A stretch of 64,000 bases of DNA from Nonomuraea endophytica (GCF_014203235.1 NZ_JACHIN010000014.1:186001-250000), one strand, 5' to 3'; shown: positions 23,084-31,398, counted from the first letter of the stretch. Notes: a model not told the origin generated them from the sequence alone. A program made the numbers and translations.

Positions 23084-23533
23084 CTACGGAGACGTGGGCC
23101 AGAACTTGGGCAGATTCACCGCAGGATCGGTCACCCGGAGCCGGCTGGCCACCGTGGGATCGACACCCTTCAAAGTGATCAAGCGCGGCCCTCCGGCCTC
23201 TTCCAGCACCGCCAGCGCGCTCGGCAACCCAGCGGCGACCGTCGCGATGGCGATGCCCATCCCGACCAGCCCGGGATGTTTGTGCGGGTACTCGATCCGG
23301 TGCAGGCCAGAGGCTGCGATCGCGGCCACTTCCCGCGGTCGCTGCATCTGACGACCGTCGTTGGTCAGGACAACGTGGAACCCCTCGGCCGCGGCTCGCG
23401 GATACAAGGTCTCGTCACGCGTGCCCGACCAGCCAGGAAGATCCAGGAGATGGACGATGTCATGGTTCAGCACAAAGCTGGTCAGGACCTGATGCAGGGG
23501 GCGGGGGACGTTCTCATCCAGCAACAGCCTCAC
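23084..23533 (-). CDS. DUF5615 PIN-like toxin (VapC45-type)
   Basis: 149 residues from the GTG at 23533 (GGGAG 4 nt upstream). The opening RLLLDENVPRPLHQVL gives the PIN-like acidic pair DEN, and VVLTNDGRQM supplies the second acidic site. These are the landmarks of the DUF5615/PIN_10 nucleases, the toxin half of VapBC45-like systems in Mycobacterium tuberculosis. It overlaps the DUF433 gene by 20 nt, the usual order antitoxin then toxin. The likely activity is RNA cleavage, inferred from family. The protein is slightly longer than the family norm because of a helical tail (VDPTVASRLRVTDPAVNL). Confidence 0.8.
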   Translation of the reverse strand: MRLLLDENVPRPLHQVLTSFVLNHDIVHLLDLPGWSGTRDETLYPRAAAEGFHVVLTNDGRQMQRPREVAAIAASGLHRIEYPHKHPGLVGMGIAIATVAAGLPSALAVLEEAGGPRLITLKGVDPTVASRLRVTDPAVNLPKFWPTSP

Positions 23534-24167
23534 GCTGCTCCCGAGGAGGGTCGTAGCTGTCGACGTAGGCGGCGAAGTCAGCGGCGTCCATCGCCGCGGT
23601 GGCAGACACGCTCGGGTAGTAGTCCGCGATCCGCTCGGCCGGGACACCGTCCCGCAGCAGTGCCGCGATCTCGTCGTACGGCACGCGGGTCCCTTCGATC
23701 ACCGGCATGCCACCACGGACCGCCGGGTCGACGGTGACGTGTTCCCTGGGACGCAGCAGGTCCGGGATATGCCGTCCATCGCGGTAGAACGGCCGCAACA
23801 CCTCAACCATGTCATGGATGACGATGTTGGCCCTGCGGTGCACCAGATCGGTGGCCTGACCCTGCTCGACCAAGTAGATCGTCGAGCCGTCGGTCACCAA
23901 CTGATAAGCCGATAGGTGCTCGCGCTGTCGCAGGTCGTCGCGGAGTGTGTCCAAGGCTCGGCGAATCTTCTGCAGGGACGCGTCGTTGCGCAGCTTCACA
24001 CAGGTGCGCAACGCGACCAGGTCTCGAAACGAGTACAGCACGGGGCGCACCGGCGAGGTCTCCGGCACCAGCACGGCCCCACGGCCTGAGCTGGCCTTAC
24101 GCCAGTGCGCGAGCTGGCGAAGCGTGGCACCCGACAACGCCGCCGCCAGCTTCGGACTGTAGGACAC
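23514..24167 (-). CDS. DUF433 antitoxin with MerR-like DNA-binding N-terminus (VapB45-type)
   Basis: 217 residues. The N-terminal part (SYSPKLAAALSGATLRQLAHWRK, in two runs) looks like a MerR-type winged helix recognising its own operator. The C-terminal DUF433 domain reads HVTVDPAVRGGMPVIEGTRV, PYDEIAALLRDGVPAERIAD and DYYPSVSATAAMDAADFAAY. This is the antitoxin arrangement of VapB45. I prefer the GTG at 24167 (GGAGGT 7 nt upstream) over the overlapping GTG at 24176, which would sit inside the ribosome site. First gene of the pair. Probably neutralises the PIN-like toxin and represses the operon. Confidence 0.8.
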   Translation of the reverse strand: MSYSPKLAAALSGATLRQLAHWRKASSGRGAVLVPETSPVRPVLYSFRDLVALRTCVKLRNDASLQKIRRALDTLRDDLRQREHLSAYQLVTDGSTIYLVEQGQATDLVHRRANIVIHDMVEVLRPFYRDGRHIPDLLRPREHVTVDPAVRGGMPVIEGTRVPYDEIAALLRDGVPAERIADYYPSVSATAAMDAADFAAYVDSYDPPREQREAVAG

Positions 24168-24262
24168 CCACTTCACCTCCCTCCGCCTGAATCAGCCCCT
24201 TCATCATCGCAAACATCCCCACGATTCACTCACCATTACCCCGTCTTGATCGGAGAGTCGCC

Positions 24263-24420
24263 ATGCCCTGCACTGGTCATGTCCACAAGCACTGCGGCTG
24301 CCGGAATCCATCGGCGACCACGATCACCCAGAACCGCACGACGGCCTTGGGGCACGCATCCCGATGCACGCCCTTACGCGAGCAGACGCGCGTGAGACCT
24401 GAACGGCCACGGCCAACAGG
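24263..24420 (+). pseudogene. N-terminal remnant of a phage-type tyrosine integrase
   Basis: The translation begins GHVHKHCGCRNP, then ALGHASRCTPLRE. This follows the pattern K-x-CGCR-x-P...LG-x-x-C-P-x-L that opens many actinobacterial site-specific integrases. No catalytic domain (R..HxxR..Y) follows; the frame runs into low complexity. I read it as a truncated integrase start, a scar of an integrated element. The match is to a remembered pattern only. Confidence 0.4.
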
Positions 24421-24529
24421 CGCCCTCCGAACCGGGCGCGCAGCGCGACGGTGCGCTCTGGCGCTGGCAGATCTTGTGGATGGCGCGGGCTCGTGTGGCG
24501 GCTTCTCGGGTCAGAGGTCAGGCCAGAAG

Positions 24530-24625
24530 CGAGCGGGTGAGGTGCTCGATGATGGGCACGTGCCAAGCTCTTCCGCGACGGCCCGATCAGGCCGATCACC
24601 TGCCCAGGTCGTCAGGTGAACGTCT
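24530..24625 (-). pseudogene. Decayed copy of the 3' end of the HD-domain gene
   Basis: About 85 bp here align with 25138-25230, the last ~30 codons of the HD gene, including GCGGGTGAGGTG-TCGATGATGGG and GGCCGATTACC/ATCACC...CCCAGGTCGTC. The translation keeps DDLG..VIGLI (HD gene: DDLGKVIGLIRPP) but then shifts frame. It is a non-functional partial duplication about 600 bp beyond the intact gene's end. Confidence 0.7.
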
Positions 24626-24639
24626 TCGGGACAGTTCGG

Positions 24640-25123
24640 GAGATGCGACCGGGCTGCGAGGTGTGGGCGTGTAGTGCGGCGTCAGGCGGGCGATGGGGAC
24701 CTGGTGGTGCTTCCTCGTGTCGTGACGTTCATGGAGGGAAGCCTGCTTGAGGAGCCGGTTGAGCAGGGCGGTGCGTTCGGTGGCGTCGGTCAGCATCGTG
24801 ATGTCGACCGGAATCTCCTGATCAGAGAGGGTCGCGGCAGTAGCGTTTCCCTTCGCCGAGCTGCCCGCTCCGTGTCGGGTCAGTGTCTCAGCCCGAGGTT
24901 CGAGGGGCGAGGGCCGGTGGGGGCGGTCTGTCGCGGGTCAGGCGAGGACCATGGCGCTGATGGCAGCGCGGGTGGCGGTGCCAGCACGGGCGCCGGTGGC
25001 GTGGGCGGTGGCGGCGCGGGCGGTGGTGGGGGTCGGGTGGCGGTGGCGTGGGCGGCAGTAGGGGGTTGGGTGGCGATGGCGGGTCGGGTGGCGGTGGTGG
25101 GTTGGGGGTTCGCCGTGCTGGGG
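24640..25123. repeat. Non-coding gap ending in a GGTGGC-rich tract
   Basis: No convincing gene. A minus-strand frame at 24596-24796 (start MLTDATERTALLNRLLKQ) looks protein-like for ~45 residues but matches nothing I know, and it runs into the decayed HD copy. From about 24940 to 25105 the plus strand is dominated by GGTGGC/GGTCGGGTGGC runs with several G-tracts, able to form G-quadruplexes. Confidence 0.55.
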
Positions 25124-25669
25124 TTAGGCCGGGTGTGAGCGGGTGAGGTGTTCGATGATGGGGCGCCAGGTGCCGAGTTCTTCGAGGGGTGGGCGGATTA
25201 GGCCGATTACCTTGCCCAGGTCGTCGGCGCGGCGGAGGGTTACGGCGGCCATGCCGTACGGGCTGGACTCGAAGGCGGTTACCTCGGCCTTGGTCATCAG
25301 CCCGCCCTGCAGGTCCAGTGTTCTGGCCGATTCTGGGGACAGGGCGCGTGACGGCTCTACGGTGGCCAGGTAGCGCTTGGCCGGGACGTGGAGTTCTACC
25401 AGGGCGGCCACCCGGTCGCCCAGCAGTGGCCGGACGGCGTCGGCGCCGGCGCTCGCGTGTCCTGCCTCGTCGCCCGGGTGCAGCAGGTGGCCGATGTCGT
25501 GTACCAGCCCGGCTACCTGCAGTTCGAGGTCGTCGGGGTGCCATTCGCGCACTACGGCCGCGACCTGCAGGCCGTGGTCGAGCAGCGCGACCGGGTCGCC
25601 GGTCCGGTCGGGGGTGTCCCAGGCGTCTTCGCAGCGGGTGAGGATGTCCATGAGTTCGTCTACCGTCAC
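25124..25669 (-). CDS. HD-domain oxygenase/phosphohydrolase-like protein (PhnZ-like)
   Basis: 181 residues with an HD metal site: LLDHGLQVAAVVRE, then LVHDIGHLLHPGDEAGH and ELHVPAKRYLATVEP. The HDxGH plus HVxAKRYL combination resembles the PhnZ/inositol-oxygenase group of small di-iron HD proteins rather than nucleotide phosphohydrolases. The substrate is unknown. The GTG start has no Shine-Dalgarno and lies only 17 bp from the divergent mmcQ start, so both are probably leaderless. A degraded copy of its 3' end lies downstream. Confidence 0.8.
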   Translation of the reverse strand: MTVDELMDILTRCEDAWDTPDRTGDPVALLDHGLQVAAVVREWHPDDLELQVAGLVHDIGHLLHPGDEAGHASAGADAVRPLLGDRVAALVELHVPAKRYLATVEPSRALSPESARTLDLQGGLMTKAEVTAFESSPYGMAAVTLRRADDLGKVIGLIRPPLEELGTWRPIIEHLTRSHPA

Positions 25670-25671
25670 GG

Positions 25672-25684
25672 GATAGCGTCTATC
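25672..25684. promoter_or_regulatory. Symmetric back-to-back leaderless promoter
   Basis: The dyad GATAG-cgt-CTATC lies in the 17-bp gap between the HD and mmcQ start codons. On the plus strand TAGCGT ends 7 nt before the ATG at 25687. On the minus strand TAGACG ends 7 nt before the GTG at 25669. Both hexamers overlap on the dyad, so the two promoters should compete. Confidence 0.6.
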
Positions 25685-25686
25685 AC

Positions 25687-26061
25687 ATGCGCAATTGGCA
25701 CGACATCAGGGACGAGCTACGAAATTTCGCACTTGGTCTGCCGGAGACCCATGAAGACCATCCATGGGGCGAATCGGTCATCAAGGTCAACAAGAAGGTC
25801 TTCCTCTTTCTCGGCATGGAGGAGCCGACCGAGAAGTGGGACCCGACCTTCGGTGTGAAGCTGCTGTCGGAGACCCACGGCCACGCCCTCACCGTCCAAG
25901 GCGCCGAGCCCAGCGGGTACGGACTCGGCAAGGCCGGGTGGGTCACGGTGCCGTTCATGAGCGAGCTGCCCGAGACCGAGATCCTGCTCGACTGGGTCGA
26001 GGAGAGCTACCGGGCGATCGCCCCGAAACGGGCCATCAAGCTCTTGGACGGCCAGCCTTAG
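25687..26061 (+). CDS. MmcQ/YjbR family DNA-binding protein
   Basis: 124 residues: FALGLPETHEDHPWGESVIKVNKKVFLF, then FGVKLLSETHGHAL, GYGLGKAGWVTVPF and LLDWVEESYRAIAPKR (in runs). This is the compact double-wing CyaY-like fold of MmcQ/YjbR proteins, some of which bind DNA. Cellular role is unclear. Probably leaderless. Its final codons (DGQP and stop, GGACGGCCAGCCTTAG) are the first unit of the downstream repeat array. Confidence 0.9.
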   Translation: MRNWHDIRDELRNFALGLPETHEDHPWGESVIKVNKKVFLFLGMEEPTEKWDPTFGVKLLSETHGHALTVQGAEPSGYGLGKAGWVTVPFMSELPETEILLDWVEESYRAIAPKRAIKLLDGQP

Positions 26062-26290
26062 CGCGATGGCCACGGGACAACTCGCCGTAGGCAAAGGCGA
26101 AGGGACGGCCCGCCGTAGCGCGGTCCCGATGAGACGGCCAGCGTTAGCGTGATTGCGATGGGACAGCCCGCCGTAGTGCGAGCCCGATGGGACGCCCGCC
26201 GTAGCGCGATCGCGGTGAGACAACGCGCGATAGCGACGGGACAGCCTGCCTTAGCGGGGAAGCTATTGGACGGCCAGCCGTAGGGCGAAC
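26049..26290. repeat. Degenerate ~29-bp tandem repeat between mmcQ and lysE
   Basis: About eight diverged units of the form GGGACAGCCCGCCGTAGCGCGATCC-like fill the gap between these convergent genes. The first unit is the mmcQ 3' end (GGACGGCCAGCCTTAGCGCGA). The last is the lysE 3' end read from the other side (GGACGGCCAGCCGTAGGGCGA), nearly identical. No protein is encoded. Confidence 0.75.
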
Positions 26291-26847
26291 CCGACGAGCA
26301 GCGCCCCTGTCACCCGCTCCACCCGCGCACGCACCTTGGGCCGCCGCAGCAAAGCGCCCACCTTGTCCACGACCACGTTGTAGAAGCTGAACCACAACGC
26401 GTAGAGGGCAGCGAAGATCGCGGACAGCAGCATCGGCGCCGCCCCCTCCATGAACTGCGGCAGGAACGTCACGAAGAACAGCAGCACCTTGGGGTTGAGC
26501 AGGTTCGACAGAAACCCGTTGCGCACATGCCGCAAACCGGTGCCCGAGGCGGGCTCGGCGATCGGCGCGGCGACGGCACGGGCTCTGAGACCCTGGATGC
26601 CCAGCCAGAACAGGTACGCCACCCCCAGCCACCGCAACACGGAGAAGGCGGTAGGCGAGGCGGCGAGCAGCGCCGACAGCCCGATCGCGGCGGCGACGGC
26701 GTGCACTCCGAGCCCGAGCAGCCCACCGGTCATGGTGAGAAGCCCGGCGGTGCGGCCGTGCGCGAGCGAACTGCGCATGATGAGCGCGGCGTCAGGCCCG
26801 GGGATCATGATCATGATCAGGGCGGTGACCGAGAAGGTCAGCAGCAT
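26263..26847 (-). CDS. LysE/RhtB-family amino-acid exporter
   Basis: 194 residues with about six hydrophobic segments. The start VTALIMIMIPGPDAALIMRSSL is the LysE-family signature (PGP), and RNGFLSNLLNPKVLLFFVTF is its second conserved loop. Members export amino acids or homoserine lactones; the substrate is unknown. ATG 26847 (GGGAG 9 nt upstream) is preferred over the longer frame starting at 26931, whose extra 28 residues are not typical. Its last six codons lie inside the tandem repeat, so the C-terminus LRLAVQ may derive from repeat expansion. Confidence 0.85.
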   Translation of the reverse strand: MLLTFSVTALIMIMIPGPDAALIMRSSLAHGRTAGLLTMTGGLLGLGVHAVAAAIGLSALLAASPTAFSVLRWLGVAYLFWLGIQGLRARAVAAPIAEPASGTGLRHVRNGFLSNLLNPKVLLFFVTFLPQFMEGAAPMLLSAIFAALYALWFSFYNVVVDKVGALLRRPKVRARVERVTGALLVGFALRLAVQ

Positions 26848-26970
26848 GGCGGGGGTCTCCCGGAAGCACTGGGGGCGCGCTCCCGCCAACCCGCTGGTGC
26901 GCAGGCCGCACGAGAACGCGGGTGAACACAAATATGCCTTGTGGGCGGACCTAATCTTAGGCGACGCGAT

Positions 26971-27056
26971 AGGTCCTCACGACCCGACCCCCACATAGGT
27001 CGCTGCTCACGACCCACCCCCACACAGATCCGGCCTCAGGACCCGACCCCCAGGTA
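26971..27056. repeat. Three copies of the livF 3' end
   Basis: CTCACGACCCGACCCCCACA (26975-26994), a shorter near-copy at about 27006-27024, and CTCAGGACCCGACCCCCAGG (27035-27054). The last contains the final codons and stop of livF (LGVGS). The two others lie beyond the stop and are not coding. Confidence 0.65.
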
Positions 27057-27731
27057 CGCAGCGATCGCCGCCCCATCACCCGCGAACTCCCCAGCCGCCG
27101 CCCCGTATACGAACCGCCCCTTCACCATGCACCTGACCTCGTCAGCGACCTCCAAAGCCAGCCGAAGGTTCTGCTCAACAAGCACCACCGAGATCCCAGT
27201 AGCGCGCAACCCCGCCAGCACAACCCCAAGCTCCTCAACCAGCCGAGGCGCCAACCCCTCGGACGGCTCGTCGAGCAGCAACAGCCGCGGGTTACCAAGC
27301 AGCGCGCGCCCGATGGCCAGCATCTCCTGCTCACCCCCCGAGAGCTGATCACCACGATGCCTCCGGCGAGCGGCAAGGGCGGGGAAGATCTGGTAAACGC
27401 GCTCGACAGTCCATTCACCAGGCGACCGGGAGATCTCCAGCGTCTCGGCGACAGTGAGCGACCGGAACACCCGGCGCCCCTGCGGCACGATCCGCACCCC
27501 CAAGCGGGCGATGCGCCGCGTGTCAAGGCCGGACAGTTCGCGCCCGGCCAGACGAATAGACCCGGACGACGGCCTGACCAGGCCCATCAGCGCGTGGACG
27601 AAGGTGGTCTTGCCGACCCCGTTGCGCCCGAGCACGGCCACGGCCCGGCCCTGGTCGAGGGTGAGATCGGCGCCGTGTAACACCTGCGCGGTGCCGTAAC
27701 CGGCGGTGAGGTTCTGGACGGTCAGCATCAT
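27036..27731 (-). CDS. livF: Branched-chain/aromatic-type ABC transporter ATPase, LivF-like
   Basis: 231 residues. Walker A GRNGVGKTTFVHAL, signature LSGGEQEMLAIGRAL, Walker B LLLLDEPSEGLAP and switch VLVEQNL are all intact; EGLAP is typical of LivF. It pairs with LivG to drive import through LivH/LivM. Start ATG overlaps the livG stop (ATGA). Last gene of the operon. The neighbouring aromatic-degradation genes suggest the substrate is an aromatic acid rather than leucine, an inference. Confidence 0.9.
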   Translation of the reverse strand: MMLTVQNLTAGYGTAQVLHGADLTLDQGRAVAVLGRNGVGKTTFVHALMGLVRPSSGSIRLAGRELSGLDTRRIARLGVRIVPQGRRVFRSLTVAETLEISRSPGEWTVERVYQIFPALAARRRHRGDQLSGGEQEMLAIGRALLGNPRLLLLDEPSEGLAPRLVEELGVVLAGLRATGISVVLVEQNLRLALEVADEVRCMVKGRFVYGAAAGEFAGDGAAIAAYLGVGS

Positions 27732-28453
27732 GTCCCCAGATAGGCCTTCTGGACCTCGGGCGAGGCCCGCACCTGCGCGGGCGTGCCGTCGGCGATCACC
27801 TGGCCCGCCGCCAGCGCGGTCACCCGGGAGGCGACGGCGAAGACCAGGTCGAGGTCGTGTTCCACGATCATCACGGTCAGCTCGGGGGGCAGCGCCCGCA
27901 ACATCGAGGCCAGCTCAGCGCTCTCGGCGGCCGACATGCCCGCGGCCGGCTCGTCGAGCAGCAGCAGCCTGGGCCGCGCCGCGAGCGCCATCGCCAGTTC
28001 CAGCCGCCGCCCCTGCCCGTGCGAGAGCGCACCGGCCGGCCCGTCCGGCGAGACGTCCGTCGCCGCCAGGTGCCCGGCCGCCTCCCGCTCGATCTCGGCG
28101 CGCCGCCCGCGCGGCAGCCACGCCCGCAACCCCAAACCCCGCCTCGCCCGTACGGCGAGCGCCACGTTCTCCAGGCACGTCAGCCCGGTGAACAGGCTGC
28201 TGTGCTGGAAGGTCCGCCCGATCCCGAGCCTGGCCCGGCGCGGCTCGGAGAGCTTGGTCACGTCCCGCCCGGCGAACTCGATCCGCCCCGAAACCGGCCG
28301 CAGCGCCCCGGCGACCGCCGCGAACACCGTCGACTTCCCCGCGCCGTTGGGCCCGATGAGCGCCCGCCGTTCACCCTCTTCGACGGACAGGGAGACCCGG
28401 TCCACAGCGGCCAGCGCACCGAAACGCACGGTCACCTCACGCAGCACGAGCAC
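27728..28453 (-). CDS. livG: ABC transporter ATPase, LivG-like
   Basis: 241 residues from the GTG at 28453 (GGAGG 5 nt upstream). Walker A is GPNGAGKSTVFAAV, the Q-loop region GIGRTFQHSSLF is LivG-like, and Walker B is LLLLDEPAAGMS. The signature reads LSHGQGRRLELAMAL, with His and Gln-Gly where LSxGQ(Q/R) is usual, which is normal for LivG. The H-loop is VEHDLDLVF. The start lies inside the livM end (17-nt overlap). The longer frame to 28561 adds a Cys/Ser-rich stretch with no homology. Confidence 0.9.
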   Translation of the reverse strand: MLVLREVTVRFGALAAVDRVSLSVEEGERRALIGPNGAGKSTVFAAVAGALRPVSGRIEFAGRDVTKLSEPRRARLGIGRTFQHSSLFTGLTCLENVALAVRARRGLGLRAWLPRGRRAEIEREAAGHLAATDVSPDGPAGALSHGQGRRLELAMALAARPRLLLLDEPAAGMSAAESAELASMLRALPPELTVMIVEHDLDLVFAVASRVTALAAGQVIADGTPAQVRASPEVQKAYLGT

Positions 28454-29357
28454 GTTTCCTCCACAGCCCGGCGAGCCCCTCGGGCAGCAGGTAGACACAG
28501 AGCACGAACAACGCCCCCTCGACCAGCAGCCACTTGTCGCCCAGCGCGCCGGAGGTGACATCGCGCAGCGCGATCAGGCCCACGGCGGCCAGCGCGGGCC
28601 CGGCCAGCGAGTCGCGCCCGCCGAGCAGCACCATGACCAGCAGCAACACCGAGACGCCCACGCCCAGGTGGGTCGGGGCCACGAAGGTGTCCTTCTGCGC
28701 CACCAGCGCGCCGCCCGCCGCGCACACCGCTCCGGCCACGGTGACGGCGGCCAGCCGTACCCCCGGAACGGAGTAGCCGAAAGCGGCCATCCGCGCCTCG
28801 TTCTCGCGGGTGCCCGCGATGGCCGCGCCGAGCGGCCCGCGCCGCACCGCCGCCAGCACCGCGAACCCGGCCGCGACCACGGCCAGCGCCCACCAGTAGA
28901 AGACCACGACGTACGGCATGGCCGTCTCCAGCCCGAACAACGTGCTGACCGGAATGCCAGAGAGGCCGTTGTCCCCACCGGTGACGCGGCCCGACCGGGT
29001 GGCGGCCTGGACGGCGATCTCCCCGATCGCCAGCGTGAACATCAGAAAGAAGAACCCCCGCGTACGCACCGCGAACCACCCGGTGACCAGCGCGAACACC
29101 ACCCCCGCGAGCACCGCCGCACCCAGCTGCACCACGGCCGACTCGCTGAGATGCTTGGCCGTCAGCCCCGCGGCATAGGCGCCCACCCCGAGGAAGGCCG
29201 CGTGCCCCAGCGACGGCAGCCCGGCGTGCCCGACGAGGAGGGCGAGGCTGGCGGCCATCAGCCCGTAGGCCAGCCCGCCGGTGAGCAGGCTGAGCTGGTA
29301 GGCCCCCAGCACGAACGGCATCGCGGCCAGGACGGCGGCGGCCAGGATCGCCCTCAC
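28437..29357 (-). CDS. livM: ABC transporter permease, LivM-like
   Basis: 306 residues, about 8-9 hydrophobic segments. LLVGHAGLPSLGHAAFLGVGAY is the LivM hallmark (in two runs), and GATRENEARMAAFGY-like GTRENEARMAAFG is the EAA-type coupling loop. I chose GTG 29357, which overlaps the livH stop as GTGA, the coupling used elsewhere in this operon. The GTG at 29390 gives 11 more residues and cannot be excluded. Confidence 0.9.
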   Translation of the reverse strand: MRAILAAAVLAAMPFVLGAYQLSLLTGGLAYGLMAASLALLVGHAGLPSLGHAAFLGVGAYAAGLTAKHLSESAVVQLGAAVLAGVVFALVTGWFAVRTRGFFFLMFTLAIGEIAVQAATRSGRVTGGDNGLSGIPVSTLFGLETAMPYVVVFYWWALAVVAAGFAVLAAVRRGPLGAAIAGTRENEARMAAFGYSVPGVRLAAVTVAGAVCAAGGALVAQKDTFVAPTHLGVGVSVLLLVMVLLGGRDSLAGPALAAVGLIALRDVTSGALGDKWLLVEGALFVLCVYLLPEGLAGLWRKRARAA

Positions 29358-30211
29358 CTGGCCCGCCCGAACATCCCGGACGGATTCCACAAGAGCACCG
29401 CGGCCATGACCGCGAACAGCAGGTAGGCGGCCAGCTCCGGCGCCAGCGCCACCCCGACCGTCTGCACCTGCCCGACCAGCAGCGCCCCCACCACCGCCCC
29501 GCGGATGGAGGCGAGACCGCCGATCACGATGACGATGAGCGCCAGCACGAGCACCTCGCTGTCCAGCCCGGCCCGCAGGTTGAGCAGCGGCAGCCCCAGC
29601 ACCCCGGCGAACGTGGCCAGCCCGCAGCCGGCCAGCATGACCGATAATCGGACCCGGGCGACGTTCACCCCGATCGCCGCGAGCATCCCGGGATCGTCCA
29701 CCGCGGCCCTGACCAGCGCCCCCGCCCTGGTCCGCTCGAAGATCCAGTACACGATCCCGCCGATGACGAGACCGGCCGCGATCACCGCCACCCGGTAAAG
29801 CGGGTAGCTGCCGAGGACGCTCCCGTCCAGCCCGTCGGGCGGCGGAAGCGTGTGGAAGCCCCGGTCCACCACGCCGAGCAGGAACTCCGACAGCAGGATC
29901 GCCAGCCCCAGCGTGAGCAGGGCCTGGTCAAGATGGCCGCGTCCGCGTAACGGCAGGATCGCCGCCGACAGCACGCCGCCCAGCGCCACGCCGAGCGCGG
30001 CCACGAGCAGCGCGGCCCCTGCCCATAAGCCCAGCGAGACCGAGGCACCGCCGAGCAGCAGGTAGGCGATGTAGCCGCCGGCCATGTAGAGGGCGCCGTG
30101 GGCGAGGTTGAGCACGTCGAGCATGCCGTAGATCAGCGTCAGCCCGACCGCGAGCACGAACAGCAGCGCCCCGAACGCCAGCCCGTCGAACGCGTTGACG
30201 AGCAGGCTCAC
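29354..30211 (-). CDS. livH: ABC transporter permease, LivH-like
   Basis: 285 residues. The opening LLVNAFDGLAFGALLFVLAV, then GLTLIYGMLDVLNLAHGALY, is the LivH signature. About eight membrane segments follow, ending VLLWNPSGMFGRAR. GTG start overlaps the substrate-binding protein stop (GTGA). Together with LivM it forms the channel of the importer. Confidence 0.9.
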   Translation of the reverse strand: MSLLVNAFDGLAFGALLFVLAVGLTLIYGMLDVLNLAHGALYMAGGYIAYLLLGGASVSLGLWAGAALLVAALGVALGGVLSAAILPLRGRGHLDQALLTLGLAILLSEFLLGVVDRGFHTLPPPDGLDGSVLGSYPLYRVAVIAAGLVIGGIVYWIFERTRAGALVRAAVDDPGMLAAIGVNVARVRLSVMLAGCGLATFAGVLGLPLLNLRAGLDSEVLVLALIVIVIGGLASIRGAVVGALLVGQVQTVGVALAPELAAYLLFAVMAAVLLWNPSGMFGRAR

Positions 30212-31332
30212 GAGGCCTCCGGCGCGATGGTGGCGATCACCTTGTTCACGCCGCCGGAGTACTCCCTGACGTACCAGTTCTGCACGGGGTTGTGCTTGGC
30301 GTCCAGCGTGAACGGGCCGCGCGGGCTGGCGATCTCCCCCACCTGGCCCAATGCCTGGGCGAGGTCGCCGCCCCGCTTGGCGGCCTGGTCGATGAGGCTC
30401 ATGGCGTCCCAGCTCTGCAGCGCGACCGCCGACGGGTTCTTGCCGGTCTTCGCCTTCCACTTGGCGGTGAACGCCTGGTTCTCCGGGTTGTCGAGGGCGG
30501 GCGAGTACAGGCCGACGCTGGTGATGCCTTCGGCGTCGGCTCCGATCGCCTGCAGTACGTCTTCGTCGGTGATGTTCTGGCAGGTCAGGAGCTTGAGTTT
30601 GGTGTCGTAGCCGAACTGCTTGAAGTTCTTGGCGAACGTGATGGCCTCGCCGCCGGCGTAGAAGACGTAGAGGAACTTCGCCTCGGCGGGGATCTGGCTG
30701 AGGTACGGCTGGAAGTTCTGGGTCTTGCCGAACGGGGTGAGGATCTGCTTCAGCGGCTTGGCGCCGCCGCCCTTGGCGTAGCCCTCGGCGAAGCCCTTCA
30801 GCGTCTCGGTGCCGGCTGAGTAGTCGGCGCCCATGAGGACCGCGCCGTCCTTGCCGTAGGACTCGGCGGCGTAGCGGCCGGCCGCGTACCCGTGCATGTA
30901 GTTGGTGTAGGAGACGCGGAAGACGCCGGGGCCGCCCAGCGCGTCGGCGCCGGCGTTGGCGATGACCACGGGCGTCTTCTGAGCTGCGGCCTCCTTGGCC
31001 ACGGCCACCGCGACCGGGGAGGCGATCAGCCCGGTGATCACGTTCACCTGGTCCTGCAGGGTGAGCTGCCTGGCCTTCTGCTGGCCGGTCTCCGGGGTGC
31101 CCGCGTCGTCGGCGACCACCAACCGCGCCGGTTTGCCGCCCAGTTTGCCGCCGTGCTCGTCCAGGTAGAGGCGCATGGCGGCCTCCATGTCGTCGCCGAG
31201 CGCCGAGTACACGCCGGTCTGCGAGATGATCGCGCCGACCTTCACCACGGAGTCGTCTGCCGCCTGCTGAGTGGCCGCGCCACCGCACCCTGCGGCCAGC
31301 GCGACGGCCAGAGCGAGCAAGGCAAATCTCAT
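30208..31332 (-). CDS. Lipoprotein substrate-binding protein of the Liv-type importer
   Basis: 374 residues. A lipoprotein signal ends at LAAGC (Cys16). The body is a type I periplasmic binding fold: KVGAIISQTGVYSALGDDM, then VVADDAGTPETGQQKARQL and FRVSYTNYMHGYAAGRYAAE. Family members bind leucine, amides, urea or aromatic acids. Context (ring-cleavage dioxygenase 66 nt upstream in the same operon) favours an aromatic ligand. ATG start with GGGAGC upstream. Confidence 0.9.
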   Translation of the reverse strand: MRFALLALAVALAAGCGGAATQQAADDSVVKVGAIISQTGVYSALGDDMEAAMRLYLDEHGGKLGGKPARLVVADDAGTPETGQQKARQLTLQDQVNVITGLIASPVAVAVAKEAAAQKTPVVIANAGADALGGPGVFRVSYTNYMHGYAAGRYAAESYGKDGAVLMGADYSAGTETLKGFAEGYAKGGGAKPLKQILTPFGKTQNFQPYLSQIPAEAKFLYVFYAGGEAITFAKNFKQFGYDTKLKLLTCQNITDEDVLQAIGADAEGITSVGLYSPALDNPENQAFTAKWKAKTGKNPSAVALQSWDAMSLIDQAAKRGGDLAQALGQVGEIASPRGPFTLDAKHNPVQNWYVREYSGGVNKVIATIAPEAS

Positions 31333-31398
31333 CGGAGGCTCCCGCTGCCGCTAGCGTTTCCGAGATCCTCGCGCGTGCGGCGGCAGAAGGGAAGAGCG

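Noticed and set aside
24888..25544. 218-residue Pro/Arg-rich frame on the minus strand
   Set aside because: Shadow of the HD gene and of the GGTGGC tract.
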